Below, piece after piece: positions 22,749 to 28,393 of a DNA stretch of 35,286 nucleotides (the first letter of the stretch is position 1; each line of letters starts with the position of its first letter). The stretch is from a virus. The translations under genes were made by a program, and so were the position numbers. The stretch spans positions 1 to 35,286 of IMG/VR virus record IMGVR_UViG_3300032242_000796; one strand, written 5' to 3'. The notes under the pieces were generated by a model. The model ran no database searches. It was not told the DNA's origin and saw only the letters and a list, made by a program, of their open reading frames with translations.

Positions 22749-23606
22749 ATGTCAAAAGCTATTTATCAAGAAGTTACCGACTCAATCATCAAGCAATTGG
22801 AATCCGGTGCAGCACCATGGATAAAACCATGGAAAGCCGATTCAACTGCCGATAAAAACTTCATTAGTCAAAAACCTTATCAGGGCATCAATCGCTTGAT
22901 ACTTGGTCTATCGTCAATGGTTAGCGGATTCGATACGCCAGTTTGGGCATCATTCAAACAATGGCAATCACTTGGCTGCAATGTTCGTAAGGGTGAAAAG
23001 GGCACCAAAATAGTGTTTTTTAGTCCAGTGACTAAAGAATGCAAGGTAACCGGCAACACTGAGGTTTATAACCTGCTTAAAAGCTATTACGTGTTTAATG
23101 CTAGTCAGGTTGACGGCGTAACTATTGAAGCACCTAGCACTGTAGACAAGCCGTTTAACTCAATCATTGAAGCGGATGAAAGAATCGCAAAGACCGGTGC
23201 AATTATTCGTCATGGCGGTGATTCTGCTTTCTTTGCTCCATCGATGGACATTATTCAAATGCCCAATAAATCGGCTTTTAGTGATGAATCCAGTTATTAC
23301 GCAACAATGTTTCATGAGTTGACTCATTGGACTGGTCATGAGTCACGTTTAAAGCGCGAATTCGGTAAACGATTCGGCAATCCTGAGTACGCTTTCGAGG
23401 AACTGGTCGCGGAAATGGGTGCTGCTTTCTTATGCCAAGATTATCGGATTCAAGGTGAATTACGCCATGCCGGATATATTCAGAACTGGTTGACGGCTTG
23501 CCGGAAGGATTCCACTGCTATTTTTAAAGCTGCTGCATTAGCGCAAAAAGCAGCCGATTACATCAATTCTCTTGATTCAGTAGTTGCAATGCCATTAGCA
23601 GCATAA
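22749..23606 (+). CDS. ArdC-type antirestriction protein (ssDNA-binding plus zincin domain), 285 aa
   Basis: The N-terminal domain (about 1-125) fits ArdC_N/DUF1738: PW.KPW at 23-29, PYQGINRLIL at 43-52, WASFKQWQSLGCNVRKGEKG at 66-85. These proteins bind single-stranded DNA. The C-terminal zincin-like metallopeptidase domain has HELTH (H189, E190, H193) in MFHELTHWTGH and the downstream helix AFEELVAEMGAAFLC with a likely third ligand Glu. It is the first gene behind the strongest promoter, so it probably protects incoming DNA from host restriction or other defence. Length is typical for a compact ArdC. The ribosome site is AAAGG. Confidence 0.88.
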   Translation: MSKAIYQEVTDSIIKQLESGAAPWIKPWKADSTADKNFISQKPYQGINRLILGLSSMVSGFDTPVWASFKQWQSLGCNVRKGEKGTKIVFFSPVTKECKVTGNTEVYNLLKSYYVFNASQVDGVTIEAPSTVDKPFNSIIEADERIAKTGAIIRHGGDSAFFAPSMDIIQMPNKSAFSDESSYYATMFHELTHWTGHESRLKREFGKRFGNPEYAFEELVAEMGAAFLCQDYRIQGELRHAGYIQNWLTACRKDSTAIFKAAALAQKAADYINSLDSVVAMPLAA

Positions 23607-23633
23607 AACCGTTTGCCGGTACGGTTTACCGGC
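23606..23633 (+). other. Two mutually exclusive 7-bp hairpins after the ArdC-like gene
   Basis: AAACCGT (23606-23612) can pair with ACGGTTT (23621-23627), or GCCGGTA (23615-23621) can pair with TACCGGC (23627-23633). Bases 23621 and 23627 are shared and each stem invades the loop of the other, so they compete. The second is followed by TTT only. It may be a weak or conditional terminator, or an mRNA-stabilising or processing site that sets expression of the small genes behind it. Confidence 0.5.
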
Positions 23634-23659
23634 TTTCCTAACCTAATGGAGTAATAACC

Positions 23660-23854
23660 ATGTCAACACTTGCAATGTCAGAAGTTAATCAGAAAATCTG
23701 TGATGAATTCGATTTATATGAATATGGCTATGCTTATCTGGTAACCATGCCTGATGGGTATCGTTTTGTTCTAAGCAATTCAACCAATGAACAAGATGAA
23801 AAACTTATACGTATGGGTGCAACTATTGAACATTTAACCGAATTAGGGGGTTAA
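23660..23854 (+). CDS. Small early protein, copy 1 of a duplicated pair, 64 aa
   Basis: The family is not recognised. It is clearly paralogous to the product of 23958-24152: both start MSTLAMS, share the core DxFxLYEYGxAYLxTMPDGYRF, and end in a helix with LxELG. It is compact, acidic and without a membrane segment, plausibly a small alpha/beta binding domain. It is preceded by the TTTCCTAACC leader motif (26 nt before the ATG) and a GGAG ribosome site. A host-takeover or counter-defence role is plausible for early duplicated small genes, but unproven. Confidence 0.66.
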   Translation: MSTLAMSEVNQKICDEFDLYEYGYAYLVTMPDGYRFVLSNSTNEQDEKLIRMGATIEHLTELGG

Positions 23855-23856
23855 TC

Positions 23857-23943
23857 ATGCCTAAATCATTTGCTGAATTATTAATGGGTTTAATCGGCTT
23901 TGCTCTGTTTTATGTGTTTTTCTTTGTTTTGCTTTCTTTCTAA
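23857..23943 (+). CDS. 28-aa single-pass membrane microprotein
   Basis: The ATG at 23857 follows GGGGG at a suitable distance and lies two bases after the previous stop. The product begins MPKSFAELLMGLIGFALFYV and continues with a Phe/Val/Leu-rich end, so nearly the whole peptide is one membrane helix with a single basic residue near the N-terminus. It lies between the duplicated 64-aa genes. It may act on the host inner membrane; function unknown. Confidence 0.52.
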   Translation: MPKSFAELLMGLIGFALFYVFFFVLLSF

Positions 23944-23957
23944 CCTAGGGGATAACC

Positions 23958-24152
23958 ATGTCAACACTTGCTATGTCAGTCAAAGACCAAGAAATATGCG
24001 ATAAATTCAATTTGTATGAGTATGGCGGTGCGTACCTGATAACCATGCCGGACGGTTACAGGTTTATCGCTCAACACATTGATGACAACATTCTGAGCGA
24101 ATTAGTACAAGCACAAGCAACAATAAATTTATTGTCTGAATTGGGAGCTTAA
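23958..24152 (+). CDS. Small early protein, copy 2 of a duplicated pair, 64 aa
   Basis: The paralogue of 23660-23854, identical in length, with the same start (MSTLAMS) and central motif LYEYGGAYLITMPDGYRF. The region after the motif has diverged strongly, which suggests a conserved fold with a changed binding surface. It is preceded by TTTCTAACC and AGGGG. It lies two bases before the next gene. No known family. Confidence 0.66.
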   Translation: MSTLAMSVKDQEICDKFNLYEYGGAYLITMPDGYRFIAQHIDDNILSELVQAQATINLLSELGA

Positions 24153-24154
24153 TC

Positions 24155-24406
24155 ATGGGTAAAGTTAAACAATCACTAATTATTGAACAAGAAAACATAG
24201 ATTTAGATTTCAGGCCGTTTAAGCCGATTGAACGCTTATCTGATGTCGAAGTATCGGCAGCCTATTTAAAGCCTTCTAAGGGGCTTTTAGACGGTCGAGA
24301 ATGGACACCTAGTTCACAAACTGATGTAACAAAGACTTGGCGTAAGTTTGGCTGGCGTCCTATTGCTGAAATAGTAGCCGAGGGAAAAGAGGTAAATAAA
24401 AAATGA
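24155..24406 (+). CDS. Small early protein of unknown function, 83 aa
   Basis: A polar, basic protein with the central segment LDFRPFKPIERLSDVEVSAA and a later Trp-containing region (REWTPSSQ, TWRKFGWRP). No membrane segment, zinc motif or family recognised. The ATG lies two bases after the preceding stop, and the end overlaps the next gene by four bases (ATGA), so it is translated as part of the first early operon. Confidence 0.58.
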   Translation: MGKVKQSLIIEQENIDLDFRPFKPIERLSDVEVSAAYLKPSKGLLDGREWTPSSQTDVTKTWRKFGWRPIAEIVAEGKEVNKK

Positions 24407-24654
24407 CTAAAGACGACATCATTTGTATGGCTTTTAAAGCGGGCTTAACCTATGGGACAAATATATCCGGAATTGGATTAGTAGGGTCTCCAGCAGATAT
24501 TGGAATAGCTCACATTACGCTTGATGAGATGCACCATTTCGCGGACATAGTCGCAGCAGCAGAGCGCGAAGCAATTGCTCAAATGGTTGAAATTTGTAGT
24601 CTACGCGCAACTCCTAAAGGTATTGCAGCAGCTATTCGAACAAGAGTTAAATAA
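24403..24654 (+). CDS. Small early phage protein with AAAEREA-type helix, 83 aa
   Basis: The C-terminal half carries a helix with FADIVAAAEREAIAQMVEI and ends in IRTRVK, a pattern frequent in small early proteins of many phages, whose function is not known. The N-terminal half is hydrophobic and Gly-rich (YGTNISGIGLVGSPADIG). It overlaps the upstream gene by ATGA and the downstream microprotein by TAATG. Confidence 0.6.
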   Translation: MTKDDIICMAFKAGLTYGTNISGIGLVGSPADIGIAHITLDEMHHFADIVAAAEREAIAQMVEICSLRATPKGIAAAIRTRVK

Positions 24655-24767
24655 TGCTTGCCAGTTTATTTACAATCTTAGTCGGGGGGATATTTATGGG
24701 CATGGGCGTAATGCTTTTGACAGTCGTTGCATGGATTTTGTGGACTTTTTTAACGCCAGAGGATTGA
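24654..24767 (+). CDS. 37-aa single-pass membrane microprotein
   Basis: The ATG overlaps the previous stop (TAATG). The product starts MLASLFTILVGGIFMGMGVM and continues as one long hydrophobic Gly/Met/Val/Trp-rich helix, ending in the acidic TPED. It has no Lys or Arg. It closes the first early gene block; the candidate promoter -35 at 24764 overlaps its stop. With 23857-23943 it gives two membrane microproteins in the immediate-early operon. Role unknown. Confidence 0.52.
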   Translation: MLASLFTILVGGIFMGMGVMLLTVVAWILWTFLTPED

Positions 24768-24793
24768 CAAAATCCCCCACGCGCATGTATGTT
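24764..24793 (+). promoter_or_regulatory. Candidate promoter for the structured small RNA
   Basis: A perfect -35 (TTGACA, 24764-24769) overlaps the stop of the microprotein gene. An 18-bp spacer leads to TATGTT (24788-24793), four of six consensus bases. The expected start is near 24800, just before the structured segment. The -10 is weak, so activity is uncertain. Confidence 0.4.
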
Positions 24794-24799
24794 CCTAAC

Positions 24800-24902
24800 C
24801 GTTGACGTGATGGTCAATGAATAGAAGCCAGTTACACATGAGTCTGTCTCCCCGCCGATTTAGGGGAACCATCACCGGACTCAGCTGTAACTGGCTTTTT
24901 TT
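24800..24902 (+). ncRNA. Candidate structured small RNA of about 100 nt ending in an intrinsic terminator
   Basis: Hairpin 1: TTGAC (24802-24806) with GTCAA (24813-24817). Basal stem: AAGCCAGTTACA (24825-24836) with TGTAACTGGCTT (24886-24897), 12 perfect pairs, then seven T (24896-24902). Inside are TGAGTCTG (24839-24846) with CGGACTCA (24876-24883), one pair being T-G, and TCCCC (24849-24853) with GGGGA (24863-24867). The loop region GTGATGGT (24807-24814) is fully complementary to ACCATCAC (24868-24875), the only long unpaired stretch between the inner stems. No known RNA family is recognised. A 55-codon frame from ATG 24817 is an alternative but has only a weak ribosome site. Confidence 0.5.
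24825..24902 (+). terminator. Long-armed Rho-independent terminator of the first early operon
   Basis: The 12-bp perfect stem (24825-24836 with 24886-24897) directly followed by T7 is enough to stop rightward transcription after the small early genes. The large, branched apical part is not needed for termination, which is why I also list an RNA. Confidence 0.72.
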
Positions 24903-25204
24903 ATTGCCCAAAGCGTTTACCGTACCCCGCACGATAGTAGGCAGACTGACTGTACTGGCTCGGGAGAAATGCGGTTTACCTTGACCAAGGGGGACGGGTA
25001 CGCGAGTGTGCCGCCACAAGCGATAAACGGGCTAATAGGCTGATTGAGAGCGTCAGGGATGACGAGAAACATCGCCCGATAAATAAAGCAGCGGAACGCA
25101 GTATGACTGTGGACAACCAATAGGTTGAAGTATCGGCATGACTCATCATCATCCCTATACGTAGCCCTTGCTATTGCCAAAAGAAAGTGAGGTGAAAAAA
25201 GATA
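24903..25204 (+). other. Gene-free, hairpin-rich stretch; possible second structured RNA
   Basis: No good gene is seen on either strand; the longest minus frame (24917-25180) has five Cys and no phage-like features. Short perfect stems are dense: CGTACCC/GGGTACG (24921-24927, 24996-25002), CCGCA/TGCGG (24927-24931, 24970-24974), TGTG-CCGC-CACA (25007-25018), CGGGC/GCCCG (25028-25032, 25074-25078) around CGTCA-GGGA-TGACG (25051-25064), CCGATA/TATCGG (25076-25081, 25131-25136) and CAACC-AATA-GGTTG (25114-25127). Some may be chance. It looks more GC-rich than the AT-rich promoter segment that follows. Confidence 0.3.
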
Positions 25205-25233
25205 TTGAACATAATCTAAATAATGTATATAGT
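25205..25233 (+). promoter_or_regulatory. Promoter of the recombination operon
   Basis: TTGAAC (25205-25210), a 17-bp spacer and TATAGT (25228-25233): each hexamer has five of six consensus bases or nearly so, with ideal spacing. The expected start is near 25240, giving a leader of about 29 nt that includes the TTTCCTAACC motif and AAAGGGG before the ATG at 25269. Confidence 0.72.
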
Positions 25234-25242
25234 CCTACTGTA

Positions 25243-25252
25243 TTTCCTAACC
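25243..25252 (+). repeat. Leader motif TTTCCTAACC, repeated before several early genes
   Basis: Copies of TTTCCTAAC(C) occur at 23634-23643, 25243-25252 and 25485-25493, each beginning exactly 26 nt before an ATG (23660, 25269, 25511). Shorter versions lie at 22731 (TTCCTAAAGG), 23937 (TTTCTAACC) and 24792 (TTCCTAACC, at the predicted start of the small RNA). The copy at 25485 is inside a coding gene, so the motif has been kept there despite coding constraint. Confidence 0.6.
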
Positions 25253-25268
25253 ATCAAAGGGGTAAATC

Positions 25269-25514
25269 ATGAGTGAACCAAAGCTCTGCATCGACTGTAA
25301 GCACTACAAATCACGCAATTGCTACCATCCAGAGAACGGCATCGACTTAGTTGACGGCGGTCTAAAGTCAGATATGTGCGTTGTCATGCGCTCAGAGGCC
25401 GGCAAATGCAAACCTTCCGCACTGCTGTTTGAACCACAAGAGGCTGTCATTTATGACCTTGCCGAACTATTTCCAGACGTTAATTTTCCTAACATCAGAG
25501 GACAAAACCAATGA
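25269..25514 (+). CDS. Cys-rich zinc-binding early protein, 81 aa
   Basis: Residues 7-47 hold CIDCKHY, NCYHPEN, MCVVMR and GKC, a pattern of five to six Cys plus His found in small early proteins of many phages. Zinc binding is likely. The function of this group is not known. Phe/Pro-rich C-terminus. It is the first gene behind the promoter at 25205-25233 and overlaps the next gene by four bases. Confidence 0.7.
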   Translation: MSEPKLCIDCKHYKSRNCYHPENGIDLVDGGLKSDMCVVMRSEAGKCKPSALLFEPQEAVIYDLAELFPDVNFPNIRGQNQ

Positions 25515-25699
25515 GCATCCAAACAGATACCAGAGGCATAGAAGCAATCGGCCTAAATGACCTTCTCAGACCATTTGAGAAAGACATGGAAAAAATGCAA
25601 ATGCGTGACCAGATTGAAATGATGGAGCGTGAAATAGACCGTCAATCAACCATCATTGACGCACTTATTAAAGCAATCAAAGTTATTGAGAGGGGTTAA
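25511..25699 (+). CDS. Small coiled-coil early protein, 62 aa
   Basis: Mostly one charged helix (LRPFEKDMEKMQMRDQIEMM then EREIDRQSTIIDALIKAIKV), suggesting a coiled-coil oligomer. No known family. The ATG overlaps the previous gene (ATGA) and the stop lies two bases before the exonuclease gene, so it may be an accessory to the recombination proteins; inference from place only. Confidence 0.62.
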   Translation: MSIQTDTRGIEAIGLNDLLRPFEKDMEKMQMRDQIEMMEREIDRQSTIIDALIKAIKVIERG

Positions 25700-25701
25700 T
25701 C

Positions 25702-26604
25702 ATGGCAAATGACCAGAACGATTTCGCGCCTGAGGTACGCAATAGCGCATGGTGGAGTGGTGACAGTAGGAAAGCAGCCAACGGCAGGGGTAATGAAGCT
25801 GTCCTTGAGAAGCTAGGATTGAAAGAGCGTCCAGACCTGTCTCAAGTGGAAGCTGTCCAAATGGGTCACGTTATGCAGCCAACTATCGGCAGACTAGCGC
25901 AGGACAAACTACAGATTGAATTAAAGGACGCTGACTATGCTCTCACGCATCCGAAAGAAACATGGCTTAAATCTCACTTTGACTTCATATCTGCTGACGG
26001 GAAAACGCTGGTTGAAGCTAAAAACTACAATGCGAATGTTCGTAACAAGTTTGATGCCGAAGCCAACATCATTCCAGCGGCTGACATGGCGCAACTTGTA
26101 CACGAAGCGTCATGTCACGGTGTTGAGAACATTGTCCTTGCAGTCTTATTTGGTGGCCAAAACTTTGAGACGTTTGAATTCCACATTTCAGAAGCCCAAA
26201 AGGAAAGCCTCATTAAGGACATGGCGAGGTTTTGGGCTGCCGTCTCAACCAAGACTCCACTTGAGCCAGAGACAACAGAACAGACAAAACTTGTCTATGC
26301 TCAAGATAAAGGAACATCCATTGTCGCAATACAACCTATTGAGAAAGCAGCCGAAGCTCTCAAATTTGTTAAGGAAGAAATCAAGCGTTTAGAGGAAAAA
26401 GAGGAACATCTCTTAACTGCTATCCAGAATCATATGCAATGGTCGAGCGAACTGGTGAGTTTCGATGGAAAAGTTCTCGCTACATGGAAAAACTCTAAAG
26501 GCAGCAAACGATTCGACGCTAAGTTATTCCAAGCCCAACACCCCGACATCTACGAGAAGTTTGTCTCGGAAACGTCAGGTTCTCGCCGCTTCTTACTCAA
26601 GTGA
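25702..26604 (+). CDS. YqaJ-type viral exonuclease (lambda exonuclease-like), 300 aa
   Basis: PD-(D/E)XK nuclease core: WLKSHFDFIS (D94) followed by KTLVEAKNYN (E105, K107), with the upstream helix GHVMQPTIGRLAQDKL where the family usually has a Glu (Q59 here). The N-terminus RNSAWWSGDSRKAANGRG fits the family opening. Residues about 225-250 form a charged coiled coil (EEIKRLEEKEEHLL), a common C-terminal addition. It probably degrades 5' strands at DNA ends and hands 3' single strands to the RecT-like protein encoded two genes downstream. Confidence 0.86.
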   Translation: MANDQNDFAPEVRNSAWWSGDSRKAANGRGNEAVLEKLGLKERPDLSQVEAVQMGHVMQPTIGRLAQDKLQIELKDADYALTHPKETWLKSHFDFISADGKTLVEAKNYNANVRNKFDAEANIIPAADMAQLVHEASCHGVENIVLAVLFGGQNFETFEFHISEAQKESLIKDMARFWAAVSTKTPLEPETTEQTKLVYAQDKGTSIVAIQPIEKAAEALKFVKEEIKRLEEKEEHLLTAIQNHMQWSSELVSFDGKVLATWKNSKGSKRFDAKLFQAQHPDIYEKFVSETSGSRRFLLK

Positions 26605-26611
26605 GGTGACT

Positions 26612-26809
26612 ATGTACGCATATCCATCTGGACACAATCCAAAAACAGGTACGCAAGAATCAGGAATGAAATTGCGTGATTACTTTGCAGCTCGCGTTAT
26701 GGAATATGAATTAAAAAGAACTTCCGAACTAAGCGATGACTATTATGGTTTTGTAGCCAGAAAATGTTACCGGATGGCTGATGAAATGATGAAAGCGAGG
26801 GACTTATGA
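26612..26809 (+). CDS. Small early protein between exonuclease and RecT-like genes, 65 aa
   Basis: I choose the ATG at 26612, because GTGAGG lies just upstream and it follows the exonuclease stop; the longer frame from 26465 is a shadow of the exonuclease gene. The motif GMKLRDYFAARVMEYEL and the Met-rich end YRMADEMMKARDL are of a kind common in small phage early proteins. No function known. It overlaps the RecT-like gene by four bases. Confidence 0.68.
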   Translation: MYAYPSGHNPKTGTQESGMKLRDYFAARVMEYELKRTSELSDDYYGFVARKCYRMADEMMKARDL

Positions 26810-27603
26810 CCGCCTTAGTACCGATTACAGAAATTAGAGAAATGGCTGAAGTTGCAGCCAAGAGCAAGATGTTTGGCTTTAAATCTCCAGACGAAGCAAT
26901 GGCTATCATGCTGCTCTGTCAAGCTGAGAACCTGCATCCAGCAATTGCTATGCGTGATTTTCATGTCATACAAGGCCGTCCTGCATTAAAGGCAGATGCC
27001 ATGCTTGCACGCTTTCAGCAAGCCGGTGGAGCTGTCAAATGGGAGGAATATACAGATGAAAGAGTATCTGGCACCTTTAGCCATCCTAACGGCGGCAGTG
27101 TTACTGTCACTTGGACATTCGAGATGGCAAAGAAAATCGGGCTTACCGGCAAGGATAACTGGCGCAACTATGCGCGAGCCATGCTTAGAGCCAGATGCGT
27201 TTCCGAAGGCGTTAGAACAGTCTATCCGGGTTGCGTCGTTGGAGTTTACACGCCAGAAGAAGTCGAGACGTTCAAGACGCCTAGCCCGACTGTCAAGGAC
27301 ATGGGCGAAGCGGAAATCGTTATTGAGGAACAGGTAACGGAGTATCAGTTATTTTTGCCGGACGGTAGCGTTTACGTTAATTGCTTCGATTGGAGAGATT
27401 ACATCCAAATTTATGTTGGTATGTTAGAAGCTATTGAAAACTCGCCAAAGTTGAAAAAAGAAGAAAAAGAAGAAAAGCGTAAATCTTGGGATGCGGCAAA
27501 CGCTGAAACAATCAAGCGCATGGATGCACTGACCAAGACACAATTTATAGCAGCCAAGCAGGGAGTCGACACCTTTGCAGACTTGGAGGACGCTATTGAG
27601 TAA
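26806..27603 (+). CDS. RecT-like single-strand annealing protein, 265 aa
   Basis: Segments MAIMLLCQAENLHPAIAMRD, HVIQGRPALKADAMLARFQ, GLTGKDNWRNYARAMLRARC and YPGCVVGVYTPEEV are those of phage RecT-family recombinases. The protein would coat 3' single strands and promote annealing, partnering the YqaJ-type exonuclease. A charged, Lys/Glu-rich spacer (about 214-235) precedes the C-terminal helix. With no phage polymerase present, such a pair may help form concatemers or repair DNA for packaging. Confidence 0.84.
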   Translation: MTALVPITEIREMAEVAAKSKMFGFKSPDEAMAIMLLCQAENLHPAIAMRDFHVIQGRPALKADAMLARFQQAGGAVKWEEYTDERVSGTFSHPNGGSVTVTWTFEMAKKIGLTGKDNWRNYARAMLRARCVSEGVRTVYPGCVVGVYTPEEVETFKTPSPTVKDMGEAEIVIEEQVTEYQLFLPDGSVYVNCFDWRDYIQIYVGMLEAIENSPKLKKEEKEEKRKSWDAANAETIKRMDALTKTQFIAAKQGVDTFADLEDAIE

Positions 27604-27618
27604 TTTCAGGCATGGACA

Positions 27619-27642
27619 GCCCCAAAGCATCGGGGCATTTTT
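27619..27642 (+). terminator. Small intrinsic terminator within the recombination operon
   Basis: GCCCC (27619-27623) pairs with GGGGC (27632-27636) round an eight-base loop, followed by ATTTTT (27637-27642). The stem is short but all GC. It lies in the 61-bp gap after the RecT-like gene and could lower expression of the genes behind it. Confidence 0.5.
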
Positions 27643-27664
27643 ACCAAAGATAAAGGAACCCATT

Positions 27665-27946
27665 ATGAGTGAAGCAAGAGAGTACACAAAGTTTATTCCC
27701 CAAGAACTAAAGGGGCGTATTACGCACAACAAATACAAACAGAAGGATACAGAGCCAGACATGAAAGGCACATTGTGCGTCAAAGGACAGATTATCAATT
27801 TCGGTATTTGGAAGAATGATGGTCCTCACGGTGAATACTTCAATATCAAGGTATCTGACCCTGACTGGAAGGATAAGCAGAAGGATGCTCAGTATCCTAA
27901 AGAGATAACGCCAAAATCTAAGATGGCTGGCGATATTCCTTGGTAA
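27665..27946 (+). CDS. Small protein of the recombination operon, possible OB-fold, 93 aa
   Basis: The start is at 27665, with AAAGGAA upstream; the longer frame from 27575 overlaps RecT and is not preferred. The alternation of strands in MKGTLCVKGQIINFGIWKND and GEYFNIKVSDPDW suggests a small beta-barrel, such as a single-strand DNA-binding fold, which would suit its place between RecT and RusA. This is only a structural guess. The C-terminus ends in GDIPW. The stop overlaps the RusA start (TAATG). Confidence 0.6.
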   Translation: MSEAREYTKFIPQELKGRITHNKYKQKDTEPDMKGTLCVKGQIINFGIWKNDGPHGEYFNIKVSDPDWKDKQKDAQYPKEITPKSKMAGDIPW

Positions 27947-28329
27947 TGCACGTATGGCTTGAGTTGCCGTTCCCGCCTAGTCTTAACACGTACTGGCGTA
28001 ACTTTCGAGGGAGAACTGTTCTCTCAAAAAATGGACGGCAATTCAAGATAGCTGTGCAGGACTACATCATAGAAAAGAACATTCCTAAATTTGGGGACAA
28101 GAAGTTGAAGATAACAATGATTTTGCGCCCTAGAGATAAGAGGAAAATTGACATCGATAACCGGATTAAGGCGGTGCTAGACAGCCTTCAAGACGCAGGG
28201 GTTTTCGATGATGATTTTCAGGTAGACCACATTGAGATGATTCGAGGAGAACAAATCAAGGGTGGCCTTATACGGGTTTTGATTGAAGAATTGCCAGACC
28301 CCCGTCAGACCGAGGGCGAGTCCCTCTGA
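27946..28329 (+). CDS. rusA: RusA-family Holliday junction resolvase, 127 aa
   Basis: The ATG overlaps the previous stop (TAATG). PFPPSLNTYWR (8-18) and the core KIDIDNRIKAVLDSLQDAGV then FDDDFQVDHIEMIRG match RusA. The catalytic acidic residues are D69, D71 and D90. Length fits the family (about 120). It cuts four-way junctions made by the annealing and exonuclease proteins and may debranch DNA before packaging. Confidence 0.92.
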   Translation: MHVWLELPFPPSLNTYWRNFRGRTVLSKNGRQFKIAVQDYIIEKNIPKFGDKKLKITMILRPRDKRKIDIDNRIKAVLDSLQDAGVFDDDFQVDHIEMIRGEQIKGGLIRVLIEELPDPRQTEGESL

Positions 28330-28393
28330 GGACAGGTTAGGAACGCTTGGGCAACGTCTCGGTCAGCCCACTAATTCAACTAAAGGGGATTAC

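Noticed and set aside
24817-24984. 55-codon plus-strand frame from ATG 24817
   Set aside because: Only a weak ribosome site, and it would run through the 12-bp stem and T7 terminator. Kept as an alternative to the small RNA, not listed as a gene.
24917-25180. 87-codon minus-strand frame in the gene-free stretch
   Set aside because: Cys-rich, unlike phage proteins in composition, no convincing ribosome site, and it lies opposite to the early operon; better explained as chance in a structured region.
28283-28393. Upstream extension of the early glycosyltransferase frame
   Set aside because: It overlaps rusA without a ribosome site; ATG 28394 has AAAGGGG in front and gives the expected N-terminus.
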